From Parachlamydiales bacterium (GTDB taxonomy: Bacteria > Chlamydiota > Chlamydiia > Chlamydiales > Rhabdochlamydiaceae), in assembly GCA_947474635.1 (NCBI GenBank), contig CANJJB010000007.1, positions 1 to 53,213 of the forward strand: 53,213 nucleotides of DNA, given 5' to 3'. This document shows, one piece after another, positions 9,227 through 17,156 of this stretch. Each line of letters begins with the position of its first letter. Position 1 is the stretch's first letter. The position numbers and the translations under genes are program-made. A model generated the notes under the pieces. The model was not told the origin of the DNA. It did not search any database and saw only the letters and a program-made list of their open reading frames with translations.

Positions 9227-9847
9227 CTAGAGAGATTCTTTCAAATTTTGTTTATTTGGAGGGGGAAGTGGCATAGAGAGGCTTCTTGCGATTTGTCTTG
9301 CAAGGCTCCGGTAGGTTGCTAGGGCGGCATCATCTTGAGCGCCCTCTATAGAGTCCATTTGACCTAAAGAAAATTGTTGAAGAGATTCTATTTTCCCTGT
9401 GGGGCCTATAAAGGATAGGGAAGGTAGTGAGTTGACATCAGAGTAGTCATAGTCTGATGACCCTACAACTTGAACGGGTCCGTAAACTATTTCGCTTGTT
9501 ATGCCATCGATCAGGGTCACTTCTGCTGTGATGAGCCTTCTATTTTCTGATACGACAAGATTTTTTTCTAACTCTCCTGTCTTTTTTTCACGGTCGTAGC
9601 GGAAACCCGTCTGTTCACTTCCAGAGCCTAGAATGACGGTTTTTAAGATAATATCGCCCCCTTCTCTGACGTATTCATAGAAGGTAGAGGCTGAAATTTG
9701 TTTTATGAGTTCTTGTGTGAGAGCTCCCTCTTCATCACCCTGCACGTAGGGAATAGATATAGAAACTTTTTCATCTTTGTCAGGGAAGTGGTAGCCACAG
9801 CCCATGAGTAAAAAAAAGAGCAGAAGGGCTTTAGGAGTGTTTCTCAA
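9227..9847 (-). CDS. lptE: LptE-like outer-membrane lipoprotein
   Basis: Probable partner of LptD in placing lipopolysaccharide in the outer leaflet. The mature part begins with GCGYHF, which is both lipobox and LptE hallmark. The rest has the expected LYS-like features: alternating strands, VSENRRLITAEVTLID and a helical end with LARQIARSL. I prefer a TTG start at 9847: AAGAAGAG lies about 7 bases before it and it gives a short lipoprotein signal (RNTPKALLLFFLLMGC). The in-frame ATGs at 9913 and 9928 would put over 20 extra residues before the signal and overlap the upstream gene by 83-98 bp. The TTG start overlaps it by 17 bp. Confidence 0.78.
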   Translation of the reverse strand: MRNTPKALLLFFLLMGCGYHFPDKDEKVSISIPYVQGDEEGALTQELIKQISASTFYEYVREGGDIILKTVILGSGSEQTGFRYDREKKTGELEKNLVVSENRRLITAEVTLIDGITSEIVYGPVQVVGSSDYDYSDVNSLPSLSFIGPTGKIESLQQFSLGQMDSIEGAQDDAALATYRSLARQIARSLSMPLPPPNKQNLKESL

Positions 9848-10874
9848 AGGCAGGCTCTTCTTTGTGAGATTCAGAAAATGATGGAAGATCGATAGAGTCT
9901 TGGTTAGATACATTTTGTACAGGCGCATTGTCCTCTCTTGGACGTAGAACAGATAGTCGTTTTTTAGAGATCTCTGCTGATTTTGTTGTGGGATAATTTT
10001 TAATGATTTTTGCGTAATAAATTACAGCTGCTTGGGGTTTTTTTGTGCGTTCAAAAAACTGCCCGATTTCGTAAAAGTTTTGCGCATAGAGCTCGAGCAT
10101 TTCAGAGTACATTTTTTGTGCGACAAGGATTTTTTCATCATTTGGGAAATCTTCTTGAAATTTCTGCAGATTAATTTCTGCGAGTTCTAAAAAATCAGAG
10201 TCTTTAAATTTTACTTGGCATTGTGTGAGGTAGACTTTTTCAATTTGCACGTAGGCATCTGGAGTGATTGCGTGCCTTGGGAATTTACGAATGAGTGTTT
10301 GATAGGCTTCGATAGCATTTTCAAACTCTTCTTCCATGAGTAAAAGAGCGCCTCTTCCATAGAGAGATCGAACAGCTAAGTCATCGGTAGGCAGAGCAGA
10401 TATGACTTCTTCATAGAGCTTCATTGCTTCTTCTTGGGCGGGCATCCACTTAGGCATTGCTTTCCATCCCATGAGATGTTTCTTTCCGCCTTCTCTAAAA
10501 TGCTCTGCAATTTGAAATTTGAGCTCTATCGCTTCTCTGAAGTGTTGAAGTGAGGATTGTTTTTTTAAGTAGCTAGAGAGTTCAGCGTTGGATAAATCAT
10601 ACTCTTGAGTGTAAAAATATCCAGCTCCTAAATAAAAAATTGCTTCCTGGTAAAAAGGCGAGTCTTCAAAATTTTCAATCACAATGTTTGATTGATGGAT
10701 AAGTTCTTGCCAATTTTTATTTCTGTAAGCTTCAAGTGCTATACTATAATGTTCTTGAGCAGACAGGGTAGCTACTACATGCGCATTGACGAGTTTCCCT
10801 TGTCTTAAGACGTATCCTGCTTCTACAGATGCAAAAGAAAAAACCCCTAAAATAAAAGCTAAAAATATTTTCAT
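9831..10874 (-). CDS. BamD-like TPR protein of outer-membrane assembly
   Basis: A 347-residue periplasmic protein built of TPR-like helical pairs, for example ALEAYRNKNWQELIHQ, EEEFENAIEAYQTLIRKFP and AAVIYYAKIIKNYPTTKSAE. This is the BamD/ComL pattern, a scaffold that helps BamA insert beta-barrels. The signal peptide (MKIFLAFILGVFSFASVEAG) ends in a signal-peptidase I site and has no cysteine. This differs from typical BamD, which is a lipoprotein. A disordered tail (about 310-347) overlaps the start of lptE. The envelope context on both sides supports the role. The name is by similarity only. Confidence 0.75.
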   Translation of the reverse strand: MKIFLAFILGVFSFASVEAGYVLRQGKLVNAHVVATLSAQEHYSIALEAYRNKNWQELIHQSNIVIENFEDSPFYQEAIFYLGAGYFYTQEYDLSNAELSSYLKKQSSLQHFREAIELKFQIAEHFREGGKKHLMGWKAMPKWMPAQEEAMKLYEEVISALPTDDLAVRSLYGRGALLLMEEEFENAIEAYQTLIRKFPRHAITPDAYVQIEKVYLTQCQVKFKDSDFLELAEINLQKFQEDFPNDEKILVAQKMYSEMLELYAQNFYEIGQFFERTKKPQAAVIYYAKIIKNYPTTKSAEISKKRLSVLRPREDNAPVQNVSNQDSIDLPSFSESHKEEPAFEKHS

Positions 10875-10898
10875 AATTACATTGTAAGAAACTCTAGC

Positions 10899-11189
10899 CT
10901 ATTCTGTCAATTGAGGAGATGGGGGATCGATTATTTGAAAACGAGGCTGTGTTTTCCCCTCGATGGTAACATCTTCTAAAAACATTGTCAAAGGACGCAC
11001 CCACACGTCATGATCACCGTAGAGCGCTTCATAGACGACATTTTCCTCGAGTGTTTCACTACTACGACCCACCGCCAGGATTTTGTAACGTTTTCCGCTG
11101 TAATGTTGGTAGATCGATTCTCGTACAAGAGGTTTGGCTTGAGCAGAAAAAGGTTGCAGCGGTGCTTTTTGAGATATTGCATTTGCCAT
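10899..11189 (-). CDS. DUF1653 family small protein
   Basis: A 96-residue soluble protein. The core YQHYSGKRYKILAVGRSS, then LEENVVYEALYG and VWVRPLTMFLEDV, matches the DUF1653 family, whose function is unknown to me. The N-terminal 25 residues (MANAISQKAPLQPFSAQA) are extra and low in complexity. No ribosome site is apparent in front of the ATG. It sits between the lipoprotein and BamD-like genes on the same strand. Nothing in it suggests export. Confidence 0.8.
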   Translation of the reverse strand: MANAISQKAPLQPFSAQAKPLVRESIYQHYSGKRYKILAVGRSSETLEENVVYEALYGDHDVWVRPLTMFLEDVTIEGKTQPRFQIIDPPSPQLTE

Positions 11190-11230
11190 TTTAAAAAAGG
11201 AGACTTCCTGATTTGTATCTGTTTTTGATA

Positions 11231-11857
11231 TCAGTAATCCACGCCTATGTTAGCGGCATATTCCCATGGCCTTCCATTTGAATCCATGAATGTAGGGCCC
11301 ACTTCCAATCCGATGAACCAGCGTGCTGCATATTCAACTGGAGGGCTAAAGTAAAACCTGCTACCTAATTTCACATACTGGACATTCATACAATCGTAAT
11401 TTACCCAATAGTGTTTCGACTCTCTCGGATGGAAAGAGGCTGAGTTGAAGTGACGGAAGCGATAAGATAGATAAGGTTCAACATAGTCCCACTTCTTTCC
11501 AATCATGATACCAGGGCCCCACTGAAAGCCTAGATCTACGTTGTAGCCGAGTTCAAAAAAGGCAAGACAGTCGATAGAAGATTTTTCTGATTTTAAGAGT
11601 TGCAGGCGAGGAGTCAGTGCAATGTAGTTATCTTCACATCTGCCTTCAATTTCAAAAGAATTCGTTATTCCATAGGCTCCAATGACGACTTGAGCAACAT
11701 CGTCAAACTCTTGGGTGACTACGCCTGCAGAAAATTCAAGTTCCCCTTTTTCTAAAACACGCGCTGTTCTTAAAGTTGAGCCTGTTGTGCAGCCCACGCA
11801 AAGGCAGACTAGAGAAGTAAAGAGTGGAATGTATGAGCAATATTTTTTCAATATCAT
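11231..11857 (-). CDS. Lipoprotein with outer-membrane barrel character, chlamydial conserved
   Basis: Unnamed protein. With the ATG at 11857 the product starts MILKKYCSYIPLFTSLVCLCVGC, a lipoprotein signal with lipobox LCVGC. ATGs at 11866 and 11893 would add 3 or 12 residues. The mature 185 residues alternate polar and aromatic residues (GYNVDLGFQWGPGIMIG, YVEPYLSYRFRHF, VKLGSRFYFSPP) and end in an aromatic residue (GVDY), as outer-membrane barrels do. In Chlamydia a predicted outer-membrane protein with a lipid leader lies in the same place next to dnaE, as I remember. Function unknown. Confidence 0.7.
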   Translation of the reverse strand: MILKKYCSYIPLFTSLVCLCVGCTTGSTLRTARVLEKGELEFSAGVVTQEFDDVAQVVIGAYGITNSFEIEGRCEDNYIALTPRLQLLKSEKSSIDCLAFFELGYNVDLGFQWGPGIMIGKKWDYVEPYLSYRFRHFNSASFHPRESKHYWVNYDCMNVQYVKLGSRFYFSPPVEYAARWFIGLEVGPTFMDSNGRPWEYAANIGVDY

Positions 11858-11898
11858 CGATATCATTCTATGTATATTTAGGGTTAACAACAAGAAAT

Positions 11899-14800
11899 TT
11901 AGTAACTAACTTCTTGTAGGATCGAAGAGAAACTTTTAAGTCTTGCTTCGAATTCTTTGTTAAAAGAGATACCCCATCTGCCTTCGATGGCAATGGTTCC
12001 TACTTTTTTGTTTTGGTTCCAGAACTCTAGGTGAACGGTTGTGGCGCCAGGAAAGGATCGGAAGAGATCTTTCATTTGTAAAATGTGGCTGAGGCGTGTG
12101 GTATTGGCATCGACTTTTAGGTGTATTTTTTTTGGCATATCTTGGGGGGGCTCTTTTTTTTTGTTGGGGGAGCGATTTCTGTATTCACTATTTTTTATGT
12201 GAGACTTGGCATCTTCATAAGCTTTGTCACAGGCTTGGATCATGACATCACTTGATTGTGTTAAATCATCTACCCAGCGGCAATTTAATTTTAGTGACTC
12301 TTCTCTTTTGTCGACTTGCAGGACTGCATAGAGGATTTGATTTTCTATGAAGAGAGGAGCTTTGTTTTCATAGAGCTCTGACCAGATGGGAAGCTCGAAG
12401 CGCTCTAGGCCATCACTGATGGTAAGAATGGCAAATTTTTTCTGTGTTTTGTTAGAGGTTTTTATTTGCACATCTTCCACGATAAAAGCTACACGAAGTA
12501 CTGTGTCGTGAGGAAGATCTGTGATGTGCCCAAAGGGTGTGCAGGAAAGACGTGTAAGAATAGAGCGAAACTCATCGAGGGGGTGGCCTGTTAAATAGAA
12601 TCCAAGGAGTTCTTTTTCTCTCCGCAGTAGTTGTCTTTTGGAAACGAGGGGAACATTAGTTGGAGGAGAAGAAAGGGCGGGGTCTTCTGCATCTTCATGG
12701 GATGTAAAAAAATCTAAGACGCCTTTTTCAAGCTCTTTTTGTTGTTTAGAAGAGAGTTGATACATAGGGTCAACGGATATGACGAGAGCTTGTCTCTCCC
12801 ATGTTGTAAAATCAAAACAGCCGGCTTCAATGAGCGTTTCTATAACTTTTTTGCCGACTTTTTTTGTGTCGATGCGTTTGCAGAAATCAAAGAGCGATTT
12901 GAAGGGGCCTTTATTTTCTCTTTCTGCAACGATAGCTGAGACAACGCCTTCGCCCACTCCCTTAATGCCACCCATAGCAAAACGAATTCCTTTGGAGGTG
13001 GCCACAAATTCGTTTCTTGATTCATTGATGTCGGGGGGGAGTATGGGCAAATTCATTGACTGGCACTCGGCAATGATTTTAGCAACTTTAGTGATGTCAT
13101 CTCGATCACACGTCAAAAGCGAGGCCATCCATTCACCGGGATAGTTGGCTTTAAGGTATGCTGTAACATAGGCGAGGTAGCCGTAGACAGCTGCGTGCGC
13201 TTTGTTAAATCCATAGGACGCAAACTTTTCTACTTTGTCAAAGATAAGCATGGCTGTGGCTTCATCAATGCCATTTTTAAGCGCTCCTTGCTTAAATTTT
13301 TCGCGTTGATTGTGCATCTCTTCCCGATCTTTTTTCCCCATTGCCCTTCTGAGTACGTCACCTTCACCTAAACTGTAGTTGGCAAGAAGAGAAGCAATTT
13401 GCATGACCTGCTCTTGATACACCATGATGCCGTAGGTTTCAGCTAATATATCTTTCATGAGGGGGTGGTCGATTTCGATGAGCTCTCTACCATGTTTTCT
13501 GTTGATGTATGAGGGGATCATCTCCATGGGACCTGGTCTATAGAGAGCAACAACTGCAATGATCTCTTCGAACTTATCGATCTGGAGTTGTTTGGCAAGA
13601 TCTTGCATCCCGCCGGATTCCATTTGGAAAATGCCGAGCATTCTTCCGTGGTTTAAAAGGGAAAATGTTTTCTTATCATCGAGGGGAATATCGATCCAGT
13701 CGATGTTGATGCCATGCGATAGGCGAATGGCTTCTACTGTTTTTTGAATCGATGTGAGCGTTTTAAGTCCCAAAAAGTCAATTTTAAGCATGCCGACAAG
13801 TTCGACGGGCTTCATCGAATATTGAGTGACTAAAATATCACTGTCTTTGGCTGTGCAGACAGGGATGCGGTCGGTAAGTGGATCTCCTGAGATGATAATG
13901 CCTGCTGCATGCACGCCTGTATTGCGGACAGAGCCTTCTAATTTCAGGGCGATGTCGATGAGTTCTTTTACTTCAGGATCTGTGTCATAAGAGTGCTTAA
14001 GGGTAAGATCACTTTCTAACGCTTTACTTAACGTGATGCCAAGCTCTTCAGGGATGAGTTTTGTAATGCTATTTACTTTCGACAGGGGCATGCTGAGCAT
14101 TCTGCCGACATCTTTGATTGCCATTTTAGCTTTCATGGTTCCAAAGGTGATGATCTGTGCAACTTTGTCTTTTCCATATTTTTGCACGGTGTATTCAATA
14201 ACTTCAGCTCTTCGCTCCATGCAGATGTCAACGTCGATATCGGGATAGGAGATACGTTCAGGATTAATAAATCTTTCAAAGAAGAGGTTGAAGCGTAAGG
14301 GCTCGATGTCGGTGATTTCAATCAAATAGAGAATGATGGAACCAACCCCTGATCCTCTTCCAGGCCCCATGGTGATGCCTTTAGCTTTTGCCCAAGAGAT
14401 AAAATCATGCACAATCAAAAGGTAGTCACCCATTCCCTTGGAAATAATAATATCAAGCTCGTAGGCAAGCCTTTCTTTAACAACAGTCAGAGGATCTTTG
14501 CCCGGATATTTTTCTGCTACTTTTGCTAGTCTCTCAGGTGTGTAGCGTTTTGTGATGCCTTGATTGCACAGGTGCTTTAAATAATCTTCTTTGGAAAAAC
14601 CTTCGGGAGGTGTGAAGACGGGGTAGTATCTTGTTTTGAAGTCGAGTTGAAAAGAGATTTTCTCTGCAATTTCACTCGTAGATGCGATTGCATCTGGCAT
14701 ATCTATAAAGAGAGAGGCCATCTGTTCTTGCGACTTGAAGTACATTTCATGAGAAAAATAGATTTCTCTTTTTGGGTTAAGAACTCTTGATTTTGGATTA

Positions 14801-15594
14801 CCAAAAGAGTCTCTTTCCCAAATTTCACACGGCTCTCCTGACTGGATGTTCATGAGAATTTCGTGCGCTTTCCAGTCTGCTCTATAAAGGTAGTGAGAGT
14901 CATTGGTTGCAACGCAGGAGATGTTCAGCTCTTTTCCTAGTTTATATAATCTAGAAACAACAACTTCTTGGTTGCGCACATAGTCGCGGTAATTTTGCAA
15001 AAGCCAACTCTCTTTATCCATGCCATCTGTGACAATGTCTTCTTCAGACATTGGATGACGTTGCAGTTCCAAATAAAAGTCGTCTTTAAAAACAGAAGCA
15101 AACCACTTAGCTTCTTCTACAAGTTCTTGCTCTCTGCCTTGAAGGATAAGGTAGGAGAGTTTTCCTTGGACAGAGCCAGAGAGGCAAATAAGACCTTCTG
15201 AGTGTTTTTCAAGCACTTGCTTGTCAATGCGCGGGGTGTAGTAAAAGCCTTCTACGTGCGCAATTGATGTCAGCTGGCACAGGTTTTGATAACCTTGTTT
15301 GTTTTTTGCAAGTAGAATGAGTGGAAATCCTGTGGGTATGCCAGGGATTTTTCTTTTATCTAATCTCGAGGAGGGCGCAAGATAAAGTTCACACCCAATA
15401 ATGGGCTTAATGCCTTGGGCCTGGCACGCTTTGTAAAATTCAACAGCGCCAAACATGTTGCCTTGATCTGTCAAAGCAAGAGATGGCATGCCAAGTTCTT
15501 TAGCGCGCTCTACAAGATCGTCCAAAGAAGATGTTCCATCTAAGATAGAATATTGAGAATGGACGTGAAGGGGGATCCAGCTTTTCTTTTCCAT
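11899..15594 (-). CDS. dnaE: DNA polymerase III subunit alpha
   Basis: Replicative polymerase catalytic subunit, 1231 residues, somewhat longer than the usual 1160. An N-terminal PHP domain (PLHVHSQYSILDGTSSL, LALTDQGNMFGAVEFY) comes first. The palm follows with the two catalytic aspartates in YPDIDVDICMERR (D454 and D456) and the third in LKIDFLGLKTL (D606). The fingers contain AMGKKDREEMHNQR and the helix-hairpin-helix region lies near 860-900. An OB-fold (FIVEDVQIKTSNKTQ) lies near 1040. There is no polymerase-intrinsic DnaQ exonuclease. It abuts uhpC upstream (27 bp) and the barrel-like lipoprotein downstream. Confidence 0.98.
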   Translation of the reverse strand: MEKKSWIPLHVHSQYSILDGTSSLDDLVERAKELGMPSLALTDQGNMFGAVEFYKACQAQGIKPIIGCELYLAPSSRLDKRKIPGIPTGFPLILLAKNKQGYQNLCQLTSIAHVEGFYYTPRIDKQVLEKHSEGLICLSGSVQGKLSYLILQGREQELVEEAKWFASVFKDDFYLELQRHPMSEEDIVTDGMDKESWLLQNYRDYVRNQEVVVSRLYKLGKELNISCVATNDSHYLYRADWKAHEILMNIQSGEPCEIWERDSFGNPKSRVLNPKREIYFSHEMYFKSQEQMASLFIDMPDAIASTSEIAEKISFQLDFKTRYYPVFTPPEGFSKEDYLKHLCNQGITKRYTPERLAKVAEKYPGKDPLTVVKERLAYELDIIISKGMGDYLLIVHDFISWAKAKGITMGPGRGSGVGSIILYLIEITDIEPLRFNLFFERFINPERISYPDIDVDICMERRAEVIEYTVQKYGKDKVAQIITFGTMKAKMAIKDVGRMLSMPLSKVNSITKLIPEELGITLSKALESDLTLKHSYDTDPEVKELIDIALKLEGSVRNTGVHAAGIIISGDPLTDRIPVCTAKDSDILVTQYSMKPVELVGMLKIDFLGLKTLTSIQKTVEAIRLSHGINIDWIDIPLDDKKTFSLLNHGRMLGIFQMESGGMQDLAKQLQIDKFEEIIAVVALYRPGPMEMIPSYINRKHGRELIEIDHPLMKDILAETYGIMVYQEQVMQIASLLANYSLGEGDVLRRAMGKKDREEMHNQREKFKQGALKNGIDEATAMLIFDKVEKFASYGFNKAHAAVYGYLAYVTAYLKANYPGEWMASLLTCDRDDITKVAKIIAECQSMNLPILPPDINESRNEFVATSKGIRFAMGGIKGVGEGVVSAIVAERENKGPFKSLFDFCKRIDTKKVGKKVIETLIEAGCFDFTTWERQALVISVDPMYQLSSKQQKELEKGVLDFFTSHEDAEDPALSSPPTNVPLVSKRQLLRREKELLGFYLTGHPLDEFRSILTRLSCTPFGHITDLPHDTVLRVAFIVEDVQIKTSNKTQKKFAILTISDGLERFELPIWSELYENKAPLFIENQILYAVLQVDKREESLKLNCRWVDDLTQSSDVMIQACDKAYEDAKSHIKNSEYRNRSPNKKKEPPQDMPKKIHLKVDANTTRLSHILQMKDLFRSFPGATTVHLEFWNQNKKVGTIAIEGRWGISFNKEFEARLKSFSSILQEVSY

Positions 15595-15621
15595 GATGAT
15601 ATGAGAGTAACAAAAAAGCTC

Positions 15622-16977
15622 TTAGGTTTCTAACGGTTTTTCTTCGTCTGGAATAGATAAGTATTTTGGATTGGTCTTAATGTACCAAAGAGGAAGAAGT
15701 AAAAAGACGCAAAGAGCGCTGCAGCCGATCAATGTGAAAAAACATCCTTGCCAGCCGAAAGCTTCCATGATTTTACCCAAAGGATAACCTGCCATCGCCA
15801 TTCCTATGTAAGCAATCCACCCGGTAAAGCCTGTGGCACTGCCGGCAGCTTTTTTATGGGAGAGTTCTGTTGCTGCAATACCAATCAACATTTGCGGTCC
15901 AAAGATTAAAAATCCAATGGAAAAGACAAGTGCATAGTCAATGAGTAGATAACCTGGAGGCATCATCCACAATCCTAGCAAAGCACCGATGACTCCAGCG
16001 GAGAATAAAACCATAATGGGTCCGCGTCTTCCTTTAAAGATGGTGTCAGATGCCCAGCCAGCAGCTAAACTGCCCACGAGTCCGCCGAGCTCAAACCATA
16101 CAATACTGGCATTGGCTGTGACAAGGCCATAGCCTCTTGTTTCCATGAGAAAAAGAGGTGACCAGTCATTCACAGCTCCTCGCACAATATAAACAAAGAA
16201 GTAAGCAGCCGCTAGCAGCCAGATGTAAGAGTTGTTAAGTACGTATTTAAATAAGAGATCCTTGACGGAGATTTCTTTTTCATCCGCTTTGCCAGCAGGA
16301 TAATCGTTACGAAATTTTTCTATAGAAGGAAGGCCAAGAGAGTTAGGTGTATCTCGAAGGCAGTAGAGTAAAAAGAGTCCGACAACAATACTCATAATAC
16401 CGGGAACGAACATCCCAAAGCGCCATCCAAAAAACTGCGCGCAAACGCCCACGATGATAGGGATGATGGCTCCGCCCACATTATGGGAGGAGTTCCACAT
16501 GCCCCACCATGTGCCTCGCTCTTTTTGAGAATACCAGTGTGTTAACAGTTTAGCGCAAGGAGGCCATCCCCACCCTTGAAACCACCCGGTGCATCCCCAA
16601 AAAATAGCAAACCACAAAATAGAGGAAGAGTATCCAAATAAAATGTTGAATATCCCCGTTAAGATAAGACCTACAGACATAAAGACACGGGGATTAGATC
16701 TGTCTGCTAGAACGCCGCTTAAGAACTTACTTGCTCCATATGTAAGAGCCATGATACTTGCAAGAATTCCCAAATCACTTTTGGTAAATCCCATATCTCT
16801 CATTAAGAGAGGCATGATGCAGGTGTAGCTCTTTCTTGTGAAATAATAGAAGATGTATCCGATGTACATTCCACTGAAGATCCGCCATCGCCAGTACTTA
16901 TACTTTTTAGCGACGATCGTCTCATCTTGGATCTCTGGAATAGAAGGAGCTGGCTTGAAAAAATCTATTAAACCCAC
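15622..16977 (-). CDS. uhpC: Hexose-phosphate:phosphate antiporter, UhpC/GlpT type
   Basis: MFS antiporter of the organophosphate:phosphate group, 451 residues with about 12 membrane segments. The family signature region is WRWRIFSGMYIGYIFYYFTRKSY near residue 30, split here as GYIFYYFTRKS. The segment GWFQGWGWPPCAKLLTHW is near 130. The conserved TWWGMWNSSHNVGG and the second half YIVRGAVNDWSPLFL also fit. Chlamydiae are known to import glucose-6-phosphate from the host with a protein of this type. It is the first gene of the minus-strand block and is divergent from the AlbA_2 gene with a 179-bp gap. Confidence 0.92.
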   Translation of the reverse strand: MGLIDFFKPAPSIPEIQDETIVAKKYKYWRWRIFSGMYIGYIFYYFTRKSYTCIMPLLMRDMGFTKSDLGILASIMALTYGASKFLSGVLADRSNPRVFMSVGLILTGIFNILFGYSSSILWFAIFWGCTGWFQGWGWPPCAKLLTHWYSQKERGTWWGMWNSSHNVGGAIIPIIVGVCAQFFGWRFGMFVPGIMSIVVGLFLLYCLRDTPNSLGLPSIEKFRNDYPAGKADEKEISVKDLLFKYVLNNSYIWLLAAAYFFVYIVRGAVNDWSPLFLMETRGYGLVTANASIVWFELGGLVGSLAAGWASDTIFKGRRGPIMVLFSAGVIGALLGLWMMPPGYLLIDYALVFSIGFLIFGPQMLIGIAATELSHKKAAGSATGFTGWIAYIGMAMAGYPLGKIMEAFGWQGCFFTLIGCSALCVFLLLPLWYIKTNPKYLSIPDEEKPLET

Positions 16978-17091
16978 AATCTGGCCGTATTATTTAAAAA
17001 GAAAAAAATAACCGTATTGTCTACTAAAGTCAATCTCTTTTTCTTTTTGAAAGATCATGTTAAATATTTGTATTTATGTGGTAAAAACTTG

Positions 17092-17133
17092 AAAACATGT
17101 TTTAAAATTTTGATCACATGTGCTATATATCAA
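17092..17133. promoter_or_regulatory. Cluster of short palindromes upstream of the AlbA_2 gene
   Basis: Two short perfect palindromes lie in the divergent gap: AAAACATGTTTT (17092-17103) and CACATGTG (17115-17122). The second is enclosed by TTGAT (17110-17114) and ATCAA (17129-17133). They share the core ACATGT and are 23 bp apart centre to centre. This could be an operator bound by a dimeric regulator, perhaps autoregulation. The surroundings are very AT-rich and such palindromes can arise by chance. Confidence 0.3.
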
Positions 17134-17156
17134 GGGGAAAGAAATCCTGAGGAATC

